Below, piece by piece: positions 20,420-31,559 of a DNA stretch of 64,000 bases. This DNA is from Diploptera punctata. Lineage: Eukaryota; Arthropoda; Insecta; Blattodea; Blaberidae. Position numbers and translations under genes: made by a program. The stretch spans positions 1,146,001 through 1,210,000 of the forward strand of contig JASPKZ010007250.1 of NCBI GenBank assembly GCA_030220185.1, written 5' to 3'. The number at the start of each line of letters is the position of its first letter. The first letter of the stretch is position 1. The notes under the pieces were generated by a model. That model was not told where the DNA came from. It made no database searches and worked only from the letters and a program-made list of their open reading frames with translations.

Positions 20420-21360
20420 GTATCAGTCACTAATGTGGATTCAGAAAAAAACAAAGGAAAACTTATGAACTTCGAAATTCCTGCAAATTTTGACCTGATC
20501 CAGAGGTTCACCAGTCCACCAACAGAGGGAAGAAGAAGAGTTTCTTCCGATCGACATAACATCTGTCGCCGTAGGATATGTTGGCAATGAAATGGCTGAC
20601 AAGCTAGCCAAGGCCGCTGCACTTGAAAATGGAACAGATTACGCATATGACAAAAAATCAAAAACGGTTATCGCTAATGAAATCAAAGAACAAGGGATCC
20701 AGAAGTGGCAAGAAGAGTGGTCTAACACAACAAAAGGAGCAACCTGCAGGGAGTTCATTCCATCAGTAGTTCAAAGACTGAAAACACAAATTAATTTAAA
20801 TTTTTCACTAACAGCTATGATCACGGGACATGGATTAACTAAATCATATCTACACAGGCTGGGAATAATACAGGACCCTATTTGCATCTGCCAACATGAA
20901 GAACAAACTGTAGAACACCTGATATATAGATGCTGCAAAACTCAATCAGCAAAGAGACGTCTTGAAGAAAGCCATAGAATCCGAACGCTACAAATGGCCA
21001 GTGACTAAAGAACAGTTAATTACAAACAATGTAGGAGCTTTCAAAAGATTCGTTAACAATATAAACTTTGGCGCATTAAAATAAGAAATCATTAGACTAA
21101 GAAGATAGAGTAAAGTGTAAGAATAAGTGTAAATAAACAATAAACCAAGAACAAGTTCAAGATACAAGACAGTAACAATCGTGTAAAGAATTAATATTGA
21201 GTAGAAGTGACTAGGATAATTATAAATAACATGGACATGATATAAAAACAGTTAAAATAGTGTAATGTATATAAAACAACATTTAGATGTATCAACAAGG
21301 CATGTAGTATCGCTTATTGCGATGGGGCATGTATATTGTAATGTACTAAAAAAAAAAATC
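20420..21360 (+). mobile_element. RNase H-bearing LINE 3' part
   Basis: Contains the RNase H end and knuckle (see the coding entry), a roughly 350-bp 3' UTR and a short poly(A) run near 21345. A LINE of the I/R1/Jockey-type group with RNase H, distinct from LINE-A and LINE-B. Confidence 0.7.
20592..21080 (+). pseudogene. LINE ORF2 end: RNase H tail and knuckle
   Basis: The frame just upstream of the ATG reads VDITSVAVGYVGNEMADKLAK, the RNase H C-terminal motif (GNExAD). Then LTAMITGHG (residues 73-81) and a C98-x-C100-x8-H109-x4-C114 knuckle (CICQHEEQTVEHLIYRC). A frameshift near 21000 moves into KAIESERYKWPVTKEQLITN-like sequence. The ATG is internal, not a real start. Confidence 0.75.
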
Positions 21361-21794
21361 AGTCGCCAAAAATGTACTAAAGATGAGACCGTTATTGTCT
21401 CGAAATCGCGATCTACTTAGACGATTTATATGGGGAGAGGTAAGAAACATTTAATTTTACCATAAATTAAACCTCATAGTGATTAATTCCTGAAAAAAGT
21501 TAAATTATCGTTGTTGTTTGATTCCCTGACCGTGAGTAAAACCGACGGTGTAATATAGCATAACAAATAGTCTGGTACTGTAGAACAGGATTAATGTGAT
21601 TAAAAATATCAGTATGCAGATGATTCACGATTTTCTTCCTGATTTGGATAGTGAGGAAGTTCCATAGTGCAATTTGCAGGGGGAGATACACGCAAGACCT
21701 TGGCTTCCACTTATATAGCTCAACACTCCATGCAAACTGTCCTACATCACTTGAATCAATCTATCGAACAGGTCATGAATTACATTGTAGATTC

Positions 21795-22245
21795 AGATTC
21801 TAAAAAGAGAGAGAGAGAGAAGAGAGAGAAGGGAGAGAGAGGGAGAGAGAGGAGGGAGAAAGAGAGAGGAGAGAGAAAGAGGGAGGAAGAGAGAAGAGAG
21901 AGGGAGAGGGGCGAGAGAGAGAGAGAGGGAAGGGAGAGAGGGAGGGAGAGAGAGGGAGAGGAGACGAGGAGGGCGGGAAGGAGAGCGGGGGGAGGGGGAG
22001 AGAGAGGGATGGAGAGAGAGGGAGGGAGAGCGAGGTCTTTCTCTTCTTTTTTCCTGTCTGTATCTCTATTTCTTTCTCTTCTTTTCTTCTCTCGATATCC
22101 TTTCTTTCTATTCTCGTTCTCTCTCTCTCTTTCTTCTCTCTACTCTTTCTTGTCTTGCTCCCTCTTTCTTTCTCTCTTCTCTCTGTCTTTCTCTCCCTAT
22201 CTTCTCTCCCTTTCCTCTCTTCCCTCTCTCTTTCTATCACTTCTT

Positions 22246-22281
<36 letters not shown>

Positions 22282-22288
22282 CTCTCTC
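21795..22288 (+). repeat. Purine tract followed by pyrimidine tract
   Basis: About 235 bases almost purely A/G (GAGAGG-rich), then about 250 bases almost purely C/T. The two halves can pair imperfectly, so the block is a giant low-complexity inverted repeat able in principle to form a hairpin or triplex. The long frames on both strands are low-complexity artefacts. Confidence 0.9.
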
Positions 22289-22294
22289 TAATTT

Positions 22295-22440
22295 AACCTT
22301 TTAAAAGATCCTTAAGACTGAAAAAGAGGCCTCTAAACAAAATTTACCGGCTTTCATCGATCAAGTATTACCTTAATTGTCTACTATATGTCTCATCGGG
22401 TCGGTGCACTGACTACATGCTATTCATTACATATCTAGAG
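22295..22440 (+). mobile_element. SINE-4 body fragment
   Basis: AAAAGATCCTTAAGACTGAA and AGGCCTCTAAACAAAATTTACC match 62965-63030 and, more loosely, 48990-49040. The tRNA head is absent. Confidence 0.65.
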
Positions 22441-22499
22441 GAAATAAACGTAAATATATTAGCTTGGTCTAGAAACTCCTAACAAAAGGACTAAATTTA

Positions 22500-22739
22500 T
22501 TTTCTTCGAGAACTACATTTATTTTATCTCAGTAATAGTTTTTGCTCGTTTTTCTATCTTGTAAATTTTATATTTCATTAGTTGCATCAAGATTAAATCA
22601 AAATATATTGTAAATAATTATTATATTGTTAGATATAACATGTGATAATTGTGTTTATTGTAATTTAGATGTAAGATAACTTTGTATTTTTTAACCGGTT
22701 AAGTGGTAGACAAGGCTTTAAGGCCTAACTCTAAATAAA

Positions 22740-22822
<83 letters not shown>
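22500..22822 (+). mobile_element. CR1-D 3' UTR with (ATT)n tail
   Basis: GGTAGACAAGGCTTTAAGGC, then TAACTCTAAATAAAG and about 27 ATT units, the same end as the CR1-D copy at 28850. Confidence 0.8.
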
Positions 22823-23110
22823 CTTCACGGGCTAAGCAAAATGCCTGTTCTGCCTCACAGTTGTTCTGTCCATCTTTTCACTGACCTTCCTACATTCCTT
22901 GAACCTCTTGGCTTGTAGTTAAATGCTGTTTTTGGTAATCTTGTTACGTCCATTCTTTCTACATGTCTAAACCATTTTTCTCTACATTCTTTGATTTTAT
23001 CATTTAATGGATATGTATTTAACTCTGGTCTTATATCTTCATCATTTAACCGATCTATTCTTGTGCAGCCTTCTAAGGAAGTTAATTTCTACGCTTTGTA
23101 TTCTACTTTG
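22823..23110 (-). mobile_element. LINE-B RT C-terminal fragment
   Basis: Minus strand has degenerate EKWFRHVERM-like and GRSVKRWTEQL-like blocks and GGCAGAACAGGC at its 3' end. Bounded on both sides by (TTA)n. Confidence 0.65.
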
Positions 23111-23176
23111 TAATTTTATTATTATTATCATTATTATTATTATCATTATTATTATTATCATTATTATTATTATTAC

Positions 23177-23208
<32 letters not shown>
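23111..23208. repeat. (TTA)n with TCA variants
   Basis: Imperfect trinucleotide run. Confidence 0.9.
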
Positions 23209-23209
<1 letters not shown>

Positions 23210-23454
23210 AAGGAGAGTATATGGCTAGTAAGGAGAACTTGTTACGTTTTTACATTGGGAACAGTCAGGTGGAGGGTGACTGTGACGTCACTGATACATT
23301 AAAGACGTAATTAATTTTATTAAGTGAGCCATCGAATAACACGCATTGTGCTAGTGATAGAGTAGCTAGGGGAGACATGATGTTCCATTATCCAATAGAA
23401 AAGAATACTTCTGTTAATAAGTTAATGTTAACTAGGAAAAACTATGCATCACTC

Positions 23455-23895
23455 CAAATAATTTATCGTAAGTAATGTCACGAGTGAATTTATCTGCAGG
23501 ATTTGGAAATCAGGAGTGGCATTTGTTAGGACTATTTAACGAATAAAATTAAGCTGTTTACTCAAAAATAATTATTTAAATATAGTTACCGGTATTTTAA
23601 AATATTTATATATTTAATGTATTTGAGGGAAGTGGATTATACAGGGAATGATTGGAAAACATTAGCTCAGGATAGGGATGTATGGAGAGCTTATATCCAT
23701 GCGGCCATGAACCTACGGGTTCGATAGTGCCAGTGAGTAAGTAAGTAAGTATATATTTAATGTAAACGGCAATGTTTGAAAACAAATCAGAAATGTGAGG
23801 TTATGCTCATTCACTGCAACTTGATCATGTTATTTATTGCCAATAGGATCGGAATATTATAAGAATGCACCCTAGTGGAGAAATAATTAAACACA
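23455..23895 (+). repeat. Repeat C copy with nested LINE-A
   Basis: Equivalent, in reverse complement, to 26555-26830 and 40860-41130 (shared: GGATTTGGAAATCA, AACGGCAATGTTTGAAAACA, AAGAATGCACCCTAGTGGAG). Interrupted by LINE-A at 23622-23749. Unclassified repeat. Confidence 0.75.
23622..23749 (+). mobile_element. Very short LINE-A insertion with TSDs
   Basis: Only 128 bp of the LINE-A 3' end with its (TAAG)n tail. Identical 15-bp TATATATTTAATGTA at 23607-23621 and 23750-23764. Paralogous repeat C copies show the unoccupied site. Confidence 0.92.
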
Positions 23896-23964
23896 TTAAA
23901 CTGTATATTATAATCATCATTATAGGTTATTGTATTCACGTAGACTTTCACGTTGCTATGATGA

Positions 23965-24123
23965 TGATGAAGATTTTCGGGCTGTAGGCCGTGGTCGTGA
24001 GGCTTGTAGTTCCCCGACGTTTCGCAAAGACTGCGTCTTGAGGATGCCAGACGCAGTCTTTGGCGAAACGTCGGGGAACTACAAGCCTCACGACCACGGC
24101 CTACAGCCCGAAAATCTTCATCA
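23965..24123. repeat. Near-perfect hairpin, about 74-bp arms
   Basis: Left arm 23965-24038 and right arm 24049-24123 are complementary except for one extra C in the right arm, around a 10-base loop. The arms contain CCCCGACGTTTCGC, similar in style to the 'CCGAAACGT' motifs in PLE 3' regions. GC-rich in AT-rich surroundings. Confidence 0.92.
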
Positions 24124-25126
24124 ACATTATAGGTTATTAATTTATCTTTTAGTAAACAACTCAGTAAAATCAAGGAATCTGTTCATTATTTGCTATATTC
24201 AATGTATTTGTTGGAGAAAACTATTGCTCTGACCTGTTCAGAATATTAAAAAAAGGAGGATCTTTCTTTATCACAAAAGCAGGAGCTGATAAAGAGAAAT
24301 TGATAAAGATCGAAGTGAACACGACTGTCATTGGTTGTAAAACAAAATATTTGTTTTCTCGTAACGAAACTAAATATGCCTATATAGAATTTAATTTTTA
24401 CAAAAGAAATCTATATTCCGAAAACCACCAATATCGGTGCTTAAATTTGACTTTCTGAGGAAAGTGCTTAGTTTTCGCAATTGCTGGGTGACTGACTTTC
24501 TAAATTTGTGGTAAATTTAAGATGTTTTACACTATATATGATGGTGCTATGCTGTAAAGTTCTGGTAATAAATTAAATGTGTGAGATGTAATTTAAGAAG
24601 AGATCCCATCTGTTCTTCCCCCGCCTGCACATCTTGCCAAATGCAAAGCATATGACTTGATGAATGCTTATCTTTTTTTTTTATCCGCAATCTGTTTTAC
24701 TTGGACTTAAGATATGAGACACTGTGTACATGATGTGACTCAGGCGTCCATTTTTCGGAAACATGAATGCACGCTTTTCTAAATTCAGTTTACTGTAAGT
24801 TGAAGGCCGACCTGTGCCTTATCTTTCCTGTAACACATTCTTATGATGCAGTTAAACTTACGGTACGAGTTCACCAACGCATTTTATGGTAATTACAATG
24901 TAGCTAGTGTGTAGTACGACGCCATCTTACGCAAGCCCGCCATTTTATTTACTTTCAATTCATTGTTCATTGATTTATTCAACCATTGATCTCGCATTTC
25001 GCAATTTTGACGCTAATCGATTGTCTATTGAATTCCGAAGGAATAAAGCTATTGAGGTTGTTCTCATGAAAATATTTTCGAAAAAAATTACAGATCTTCA
25101 CCGAAAATGATCATGACCTATCTTAA
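24124..25126. other. No feature recognised
   Basis: AT-rich DNA without matched repeats or convincing frames. Confidence 0.4.
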
Positions 25127-25668
25127 TACTCGTATATAAAAATGTCGTGTCACGTTGTTTGTCCGCGATGGAATCCTAAACTACTGAACCGATTTTAATA
25201 AAATGTTGCATACTGTGTGCAGTTTGATCCAACTTGAGACTTAGGGTAGTTTATAACTAAATTTATAGTCGCATTATTTTCTTATTGCAAATTATTTGTT
25301 TATTATTTAACAAAGAGTTATAATTATCTGTGAGTTCCATACGATTCTACCCGATGGCGGTGTAATTATCTGTGAGTTCCATACGATTCTAACAGATGGT
25401 GGTGTAAGGTAATTTGGTAAGGTAATTGGTTTATTATTTAACAAAGAGAGATCCAGATGGCTGTGATTTTTTGTTGAAACCGCGAATTTCAATTGAATTA
25501 CAAATATTGATTATTTCATAATTTAAGTGTGTTCAGTGTTTATTTTATTTTCAATATTGTTAATTTCGTGTGTAAGTATTAGTTTTAAGTAATCTGGCTG
25601 AAAGACAAAACTTAATTCAAATTTTTAACGTATACCTTAGCCACAGCAACGCGTGGCCGGGACTTCTA

Positions 25669-25672
<4 letters not shown>
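25127..25672 (+). mobile_element. Helitron-like non-autonomous element
   Basis: Starts TCGTATATAAAAATGTCGTG with the widespread 'ACTGAACCGATTTTAATAAA' block and ends GTGGCCGGGACTTCTAG before T. Contains a roughly 45-bp tandem duplication (25320-25405). No Rep/helicase coding. Assignment is by end style only. Confidence 0.5.

Positions 25673-25700
<28 letters not shown>
25673..25700. repeat. (AT)n microsatellite
   Basis: About 14 AT units; LINE-B4 has inserted next to it. Confidence 0.9.
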
Positions 25701-25704
<4 letters not shown>

Positions 25705-25724
25705 GGTGAACATGATTTGCAACG

Positions 25725-25952
25725 ATCAATTTCTAATTTTAAAAAATAGGTGCCAAATTTAATATGGAAATATCAATTAACAAAACTAAAATTATGGCAT
25801 TTCATAGTAAGGACCCCATACAAAGTAAAATCGGATCCCCAAAGAGGACGAAGATCTCTGGACCGTCCTGTGAAACGCTGGAGGGAAAATGTTCTATAGG
25901 ATCGTAACAGGCCTTGGCCTAATACTTGAAAGGAAGAAGAAAAAGAATATAT
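25725..25952 (+). mobile_element. Internally deleted LINE-B4
   Basis: Matches 35605-35720 of the longer LINE-B4 copy, then jumps to its last 140 bp (GGATCCCCAAAG, AGGACGAAGATC) and the GAAGAAG tail. Similar (AT)n-CAGGGTG sequence on both sides (about 25690-25710 and 25950-25970) suggests a TSD. Confidence 0.78.
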
Positions 25953-25969
25953 ATATATACAGGGTGCAG

Positions 25970-26550
25970 CATAAGTCATTAACCACTGCACATGGTTGCA
26001 AGGAAAAAAATCATATTGGTGAAACTGGGGTTAGAATACGGACCATCAGAATATAATCTCAAACACTATTGCTTAAAAAACAATGGAGGTCACTTTGAAC
26101 AATTTCGGTAGTTTTTTGTATGGATGGTGTAAACTACAAAAAATAATATATTTGCATTTCCTGTTAACTCACCTATATGTCATTAAAATTACTATTTAAC
26201 TGATGCCCCAACTGGCAGACAATGACCAATCATATTTCAATGAATTTTTATTTACAACCAATCACAGTCGTTTTTCACCTCGATTTTTTCACTTTTATTT
26301 TATCGCTTCCATTCCTCCAAGTGACTCCCAGATTCTATATATAGTGCACGAATGTAACCAGATTCTACTTGCGAGATATAATAGAAAAACATTCGTAGCA
26401 ACTGATTATACCACAAAAAAATAAAAAACCACTGTTTGCACTTTCTTAAACGTATTATTTCCCAGGATTTAACGTTGCAGAAAAATATAATTGACATATT
26501 TACATCATAGAACATCAGAAATTAATTAATAATATGTAATGACGTGTTTA
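25970..26550. other. No feature recognised
   Basis: AT-rich; frames at 26203-26424 and 26300-26515 overlap on opposite strands and have no motif. Confidence 0.35.
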
Positions 26551-26554
26551 ATTT

Positions 26555-26880
26555 TTTTTTCCACTAGGGTGCATTCTTACAATAATTGCGATTCTATTTG
26601 GCAATAAACATGATCCGGCTGCAGTAATGAACAAATGAAGCATAACAAACTTTTCACATTTGTTTTCAAACATTGCCGTTTATATTAAATATATATATAT
26701 ATGTTTTAAATAACTATATTTAAATAATGATTTGTGAGTAAACAGCTTAATTTTATTCGTTTAATGGTCCTAGCAAATGCCACTCTTGATTTCCAAATTC
26801 TCTAGATAAATTCACTCCTATCTTCGTGAGTCGTGAATTAATCGATAATTTCGAAATCACTCGTGGCATTACTTATGATA
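26555..26880 (-). repeat. Repeat C copy with empty LINE-A site
   Basis: Reverse complement of the 23455 copy, uninterrupted at the position where LINE-A sits there. Followed directly by a LINE-A fragment. Confidence 0.7.
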
Positions 26881-27350
26881 ATATATAAAACTGTTATCTC
26901 CCAGTTATATCATGCATGCGAAACATGGACTCATACTTTAAGGGAGGGGAAAATGTAACAAGTAGGGACTATTTGAAAATAAATTTCTTGGAAAAAAATT
27001 TGGGCCAAAGAGAGATGTCACATTCATAGACAGGTGAATGGAGAAGACTTCATAACAGTGAACTACATGATATTTAGGGGAAACTAGATATAATAAGAAC
27101 AGTTAAGTCCCGTAGACCGCGATGGGTAGGACATGTGGCACGATTGGGGAATGAAAAATGACTTGAAAACTCCTTGTAGGAAAACCAAAAGGAGAGCGCC
27201 CAGTAGGTAGGCCAAGAATGAGATGGGAGAATAACATTTACCATGATCTCATGGAAGTACATTATACAGGAGATGATTGGAAACCATTAGCTCAGTATTG
27301 GGATGTCCGCGCAGCCATTGAACCTATGGGTTCGTTAGCGCTAGTAAGTT
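26881..27350 (+). mobile_element. Decayed LINE-A 3' part
   Basis: From the ATATAAAACTGTTATCTCCC block through GCGATGGGTAGGACATGTGG to a worn end (CTATGGGTTCGTTAGCGCTA). Multiple indels; old copy. Confidence 0.82.
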
Positions 27351-27394
27351 AGTTAAATATATTTTATTCCATGTTTTGTTAGTATTAGCTAGTA

Positions 27395-27546
27395 TTAGAT
27401 CACATCCCCATTGTCTTTTGTTTAGCCTATATTTTAATAACAGTTTAAAATTGTAATAAGTATGTATTTTTTTTTTTAATTTTACTATCCCCTGGTTGTG
27501 TGGAAGAGAAGGCCTTATGGTCTTAACTCTGCCAGCTAAAATAAAG

Positions 27547-27640
<94 letters not shown>
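27395..27640 (+). mobile_element. CR1-D 3' UTR with (ATT)n
   Basis: GAAGGCCTTATGGTCTTAAC, CTCTGCCAGCTAAAATAAAG and about 30 ATT units, within which LINE-B2 begins. Confidence 0.8.
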
Positions 27641-27642
<2 letters not shown>

Positions 27643-27643
<1 letters not shown>

Positions 27644-28319
27644 AGCAAATTCCGAAGATGATCTACAGAAAGGTCTGTATGAACTTAACAAAATTACAGA
27701 AGAATATGGATTAAAGATATCTACAGAAAAAACAAAAATTATGGCATTTCAAGGTGTAGATCCTATCAGAAGTAAAATTGTACTGGACAATACAATTTTG
27801 GAGCAGGTGAATAATTTTACATATCTAGGATGCAATATCTCATATGAAGAAGAAAAGGATGTAAATGCAAAAATATCTAAATTTTTAAGAATTTTAGGGT
27901 TAATAAATTCTATCTTCAAGCCACAGTTAGTCCAAAAGCATTCAAGACTGAAAGTGTATAAAACACTGGCTCTTCCAACTCTTTTGTATGGTAGCGAAGT
28001 ATGGACGTTGAAACAGAAGAATATACAGAGACTTAGATCTGCTGAAATGAGATATCTTCGGAGGACTGCAGGATACACACTACTAGATCACAAAAAAAAT
28101 GAAGACATCTTAGAAGAATTACACATGGAATCTTCAGAAAACAAAATTTCTGATTATAAGTCAAGATGGATGCAACATGTTCATCGAATGGAAGATCACA
28201 GAATATCCAAACAAATGTTAAGATATCAACCTGTAGGAAGAAGAAGACCAGGATGTCCACTCAAAAGACTTTTGGATGGTGTTTCTCTTGAGGCCGAAAC
28301 AGGTCAACAAATGGCCTAA
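27643..28319 (+). pseudogene. LINE-B2 RT C-terminal part, open frame
   Basis: Starts just after the YADD position (IANSEDDLQKGLYELNK) and runs open to TAA: KTKIMAFQGVDPIRSKI, NNFTYLGCNISYEEEKDVN, TLALPTLLYGSEVWTL, RYLRRTAGYTLLDHKKNED, WMQHVHRMEDHRISKQ, GRRRPGCPLKRLLDG. No stop or frameshift in 225 codons, so the copy is young, but the catalytic core is missing. Flanked by (ATT)n on both sides, meaning it sits in or ends with the microsatellite. Confidence 0.85.
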
Positions 28320-28332
28320 ATTCGTGAATGTA

Positions 28333-28333
28333 C

Positions 28334-28430
<97 letters not shown>
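28333..28430. repeat. (ATT)n microsatellite
   Basis: About 32 ATT units, tail of LINE-B2 or the target of its insertion. Confidence 0.92.
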
Positions 28431-28539
28431 TGTCCGTTAACACTCAGGTGGCCGCAATATTTTTTCATTGAAACAAATTCTGACTATTAGGTGTAGGAGT
28501 TCGCCTGAAACGAAAATTTAATATAGTTCTACATGTCAC

Positions 28540-28740
28540 ATTTTCGATGTTTAACACTCAAACTCAGTATATGCTATTAAAATAAACGGAGAACGGTATT
28601 CTAAAAAAAAATCAACGAAATCCAAATATTAAAAGTGGTGATTTGCTTGAAACCCAAAATTAAAAATTAACTCTCGCAACCGCCACGTTTGGTTCGTCGC
28701 AGTGATACCATACAGTTCAATCAACGATTAAATTGCCAAA
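28540..28740 (+). repeat. Repeat M copy
   Basis: Parallel to 18345-18540; unclassified. Confidence 0.5.
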
Positions 28741-28849
28741 GAATCTTATAAGAAACATTTTTTTTCCGCGATAGTGCGTTCTGTCGTACTTACAGCAATG
28801 GCGACCATTATTGAAAGTTCAACTTCTTACATTTCGGGGTTGCCAACCT

Positions 28850-29317
28850 AAATATCTTGTGTTACCACACTTCGATTGTTGTGACATTATATATAATGAT
28901 CTAAACTATGACTTGTCGCAGAGACTGCAGCGTGTTCATAATGCTTGCGTTCGATTCATTTTCAATACCCGCCGTTATGACCATATTTCCGAACACTTTA
29001 ATAACCTCTCTTGGCTCCGTCTTACTGACAGACGTAAATTGCACTCTCTTTCACTACTTTTCAAGCTTCTGAATTCCTACATTCCTACTTACCTGGCGTC
29101 CAGATTTGAGAAGTTATCCTCTTACCACAATATTGACACTAGGTCACAAGATAGCAGTCTGCTAACAATTCCTCTTCACAGCACTTCCTCCTATTCTACT
29201 TCCTTCACAGTAGCCTCTGCCCGCTCCTGGAATCTCCTTCCTCAAGATATCAGGGATTGCCGCACACTTGGTACATTTAAGTCACGCTTATACAGTTACC
29301 TATTGTCTAATAATTAA
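28850..29317 (+). pseudogene. CR1-D RT C-terminal domain
   Basis: Frame reads PHFDCCDIIYNDL, LSQRLQRVHNACVRFIF, HISEHFNNLSWLRLTDRRK, SFTVASARSWNLLPQDIRD and TFKSRLYSYLL. 'LQRVxNACxRFI ... HI..xxxLxWL ... WNxLP..IR ... FKxxL' is the hallmark of CR1/L2-group LINE ends. The upstream residues of the 168-aa frame (from 28811) belong to flanking DNA. Confidence 0.85.
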
Positions 29318-29468
29318 TTTTTCTATTTATTTAATTTTATACTATGTCATTAATCTTTTCCTCGTTTTTTTATATATCTTGTACATATTATATATTTAAT
29401 TCGTTAAATTTAGAGTAAATCAAAATACATTATAAATATTAATTGTATTGTATTCATAACTTGTAATC

Positions 29469-29525
<57 letters not shown>

Positions 29526-29650
29526 AATTTAGATTTAAGACTATTGTTTTGTTTGTATTTTTTAAACCTGGTTGAGTGGTAGACAAGGCCTTAAGGCCTT
29601 AACTCTGCCAGGTAAAATAAAGCTATTATTATTATTATTATTATTATTTT
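28850..29650 (+). mobile_element. CR1-D, 5'-truncated, with 3' UTR and (ATT)n
   Basis: CR1/L2-type LINE: coding end, roughly 300-bp 3' UTR with an (AT)n run (29473-29521), GGTAGACAAGGCCTTAAGGC and AATAAAGCTATTATT tail. Confidence 0.85.
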
Positions 29651-29984
29651 ATTAAATAACTATACTGTAATATTACATTTACATCCACGTGCGGGAAGTA
29701 AAACCACTGCCCTCTATGTATACTACGTACAATGTAGGCCTATATACAAAAAAATATCCAAAAGTTAGTGTTAATATACATTATACGAAACAAATCATTG
29801 CATTTTAAATGAACTGAACTTCGTTTGAAACAATATAAAACAATAAATACGTACTTGCGGCCATGTTATCAATAATTGTTCTCAAGGCCTCCTGTTGTTT
29901 CAACTAATAAACATTGCCCACACTGTTAACGTTAGTCAATTGTTTATAATGAACGCAAATATTTCCAACAAAGATATTAATTTC
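29651..29984. other. No feature recognised
   Basis: AT-rich, nothing matched. Confidence 0.4.
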
Positions 29985-30225
29985 ATCATCATCATCATCA
30001 TCCTGCCAGGTATTAGTCCTAGAAGAACTGTTACGGCCTGAGAAAGCTGTTTTCGTGCCATCTTTTCATAGGTCGACCAAGTGGCCGGTTCCCATTTGGA
30101 CAGTAGTTCATTATTGCCTTGGGGATCCTGGATCTAGCCATTCTTGAGACATGTTCCTGAGATATTAATTTGGTATTATTTATTATTTTGAAAACACCAT
30201 TACGCAAAAAAATAATGTACAACGC
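29985..30225 (-). mobile_element. LINE-B4 3' end
   Basis: Minus strand: HVSRMARSRIPKAIMNYCPN, GNRPLGRPMKRWHENS, CAGGCCGTAACAG and (GAT)n tail. Close to 35535-36285. Confidence 0.78.
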
Positions 30226-30896
30226 ACGTTTGTGAAGTGTTGTACAGAATCTCGGAAATTAAAAACCTCGCTATCGCTCGGTTTTTAAATATTTTCCCTC
30301 GATTCTAGCAAGAAGAATAGTAGAAAGAGGAGCTGGTACAGGTTGAACCGTCTACCCCCCTTTAGCAAGAAGAATAGCACCTCGTATCGTAATATACTAT
30401 TTATTAATTTAATATTTTTAATAAAGTAGTCTAATGGAAGAATCGGTATATATTATTTACATTTGTGTTGAATTTTACAATATCCAAATAGGTAATAATG
30501 TTTTGTTATGTACAAGTTTTTTTTTTTCTGCAGTCCGTCACTTTTAAATAAGCTGGCATCAGAAACTGAGTTTCTCCAATCTGACAAAATAAATATATTT
30601 TCCTTAAACCAGCAAAATGGGACCATAAATTCAACTTGCTGAGGAATTCTCTTAGTTTACGCATTTCCTGAGTGAGGTATTTTTATATTCCAAGATTACA
30701 CTAAAGTATGTTCAGTCTATAACATTCATGTTTATTTATGTTCAGAAAATTTATACCATTGAAATCTATAGGACGTAGATATGTCCTTACTTTGAAAGCT
30801 TACACGATAAATTTGAATACAATAGAGATTCCTCACTTCTACAGATATTTCAAAATAATTTACTTAGTCCAGTCCTCTTATACCTTAGTAGGCGTC
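30226..30896. other. No gene recognised
   Basis: Contains a short direct repeat (TTTAGCAAGAAGAATAG-like, near 30306 and 30361). Otherwise empty AT-rich DNA. Confidence 0.35.
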
Positions 30897-31260
30897 GAAG
30901 AGTACCTTCTTCTTCTTCCTTTGGCTCTAAGAAGCTGGCCTCCTTCATAACATTTGCCCATTCTTCTCTATTCCTAGCTTTCTGTCTCCATCTTTTCACC
31001 TTCAGTTGTCTTAAGTCTTCCTCAAACTTCTCTAACTATCTTAGTTTCTACCTTCCAACCTTTCTTCTTCCTTTCGGTTTCCCTTCTAAAATCTTTCTTG
31101 CACCTCTTTCTTGCTCCATCCGCAACACATGACCTACCCATTCCAGTCTCTTTCTCCTAATATCTCCTACCAGATCTAAATCCCTTTATAATTCTTTCAA
31201 TTCCCAGTTCGTTCGAATTCTCCATATATCTTGTTTCTGTACCTACCACATCTTTATATA
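30897..31260 (-). mobile_element. RTE-like RT C-terminus, another lineage
   Basis: Minus strand has WVGHVLRMEQERGARKIL, GKPKGRRKVG, WRQKARNREEWANVMKEA-like blocks and a GAAGAAGAAGG end. Several frameshifts. Confidence 0.65.
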
Positions 31261-31319
31261 TCGTTCTTCAAGGAAGATCACATTTTGATGAAGTTATCGT
31301 TCAAACTATAAAGTTCTTT

Positions 31320-31540
31320 GCCCTATGAGCTGCTGACTACACATCCACGTGTTCCATTTACAGAAGTAGAATATCATTCACCCAGTATTAGGGTGATATG
31401 TGGTCATAATGTTGAGTTCCACAGCCGTTACAGCTGGTTTTCTCAACCTGGAGTCACTACTTATTGTAGTTACCAAATTCCTAATATTGCTAAGAGGAAA
31501 CCGGTCCCATATTGATCGAAATTATTTCTTCCCCAATGGA
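31320..31540 (-). mobile_element. SINE-1 copy, diverged
   Basis: Minus-strand SINE-1 body from GCCCTGACTCCATTGGGG to ACACGTGGATGTG-like sequence; tRNA head mostly lost. Confidence 0.75.
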
Positions 31541-31559
31541 GTCAGGGCAGCAGGAATTT

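Noticed and set aside
21667..22296. 209-codon and opposing 146-codon frames of Glu/Arg and Ser/Leu
   Set aside because: Pure consequence of GA and CT repeats; no stops occur because of the low complexity.
23811..24232. Two overlapping frames of about 100-120 codons with the same FRAVGRGREACSSPTFR text
   Set aside because: Both are readings of the two arms of one DNA hairpin.
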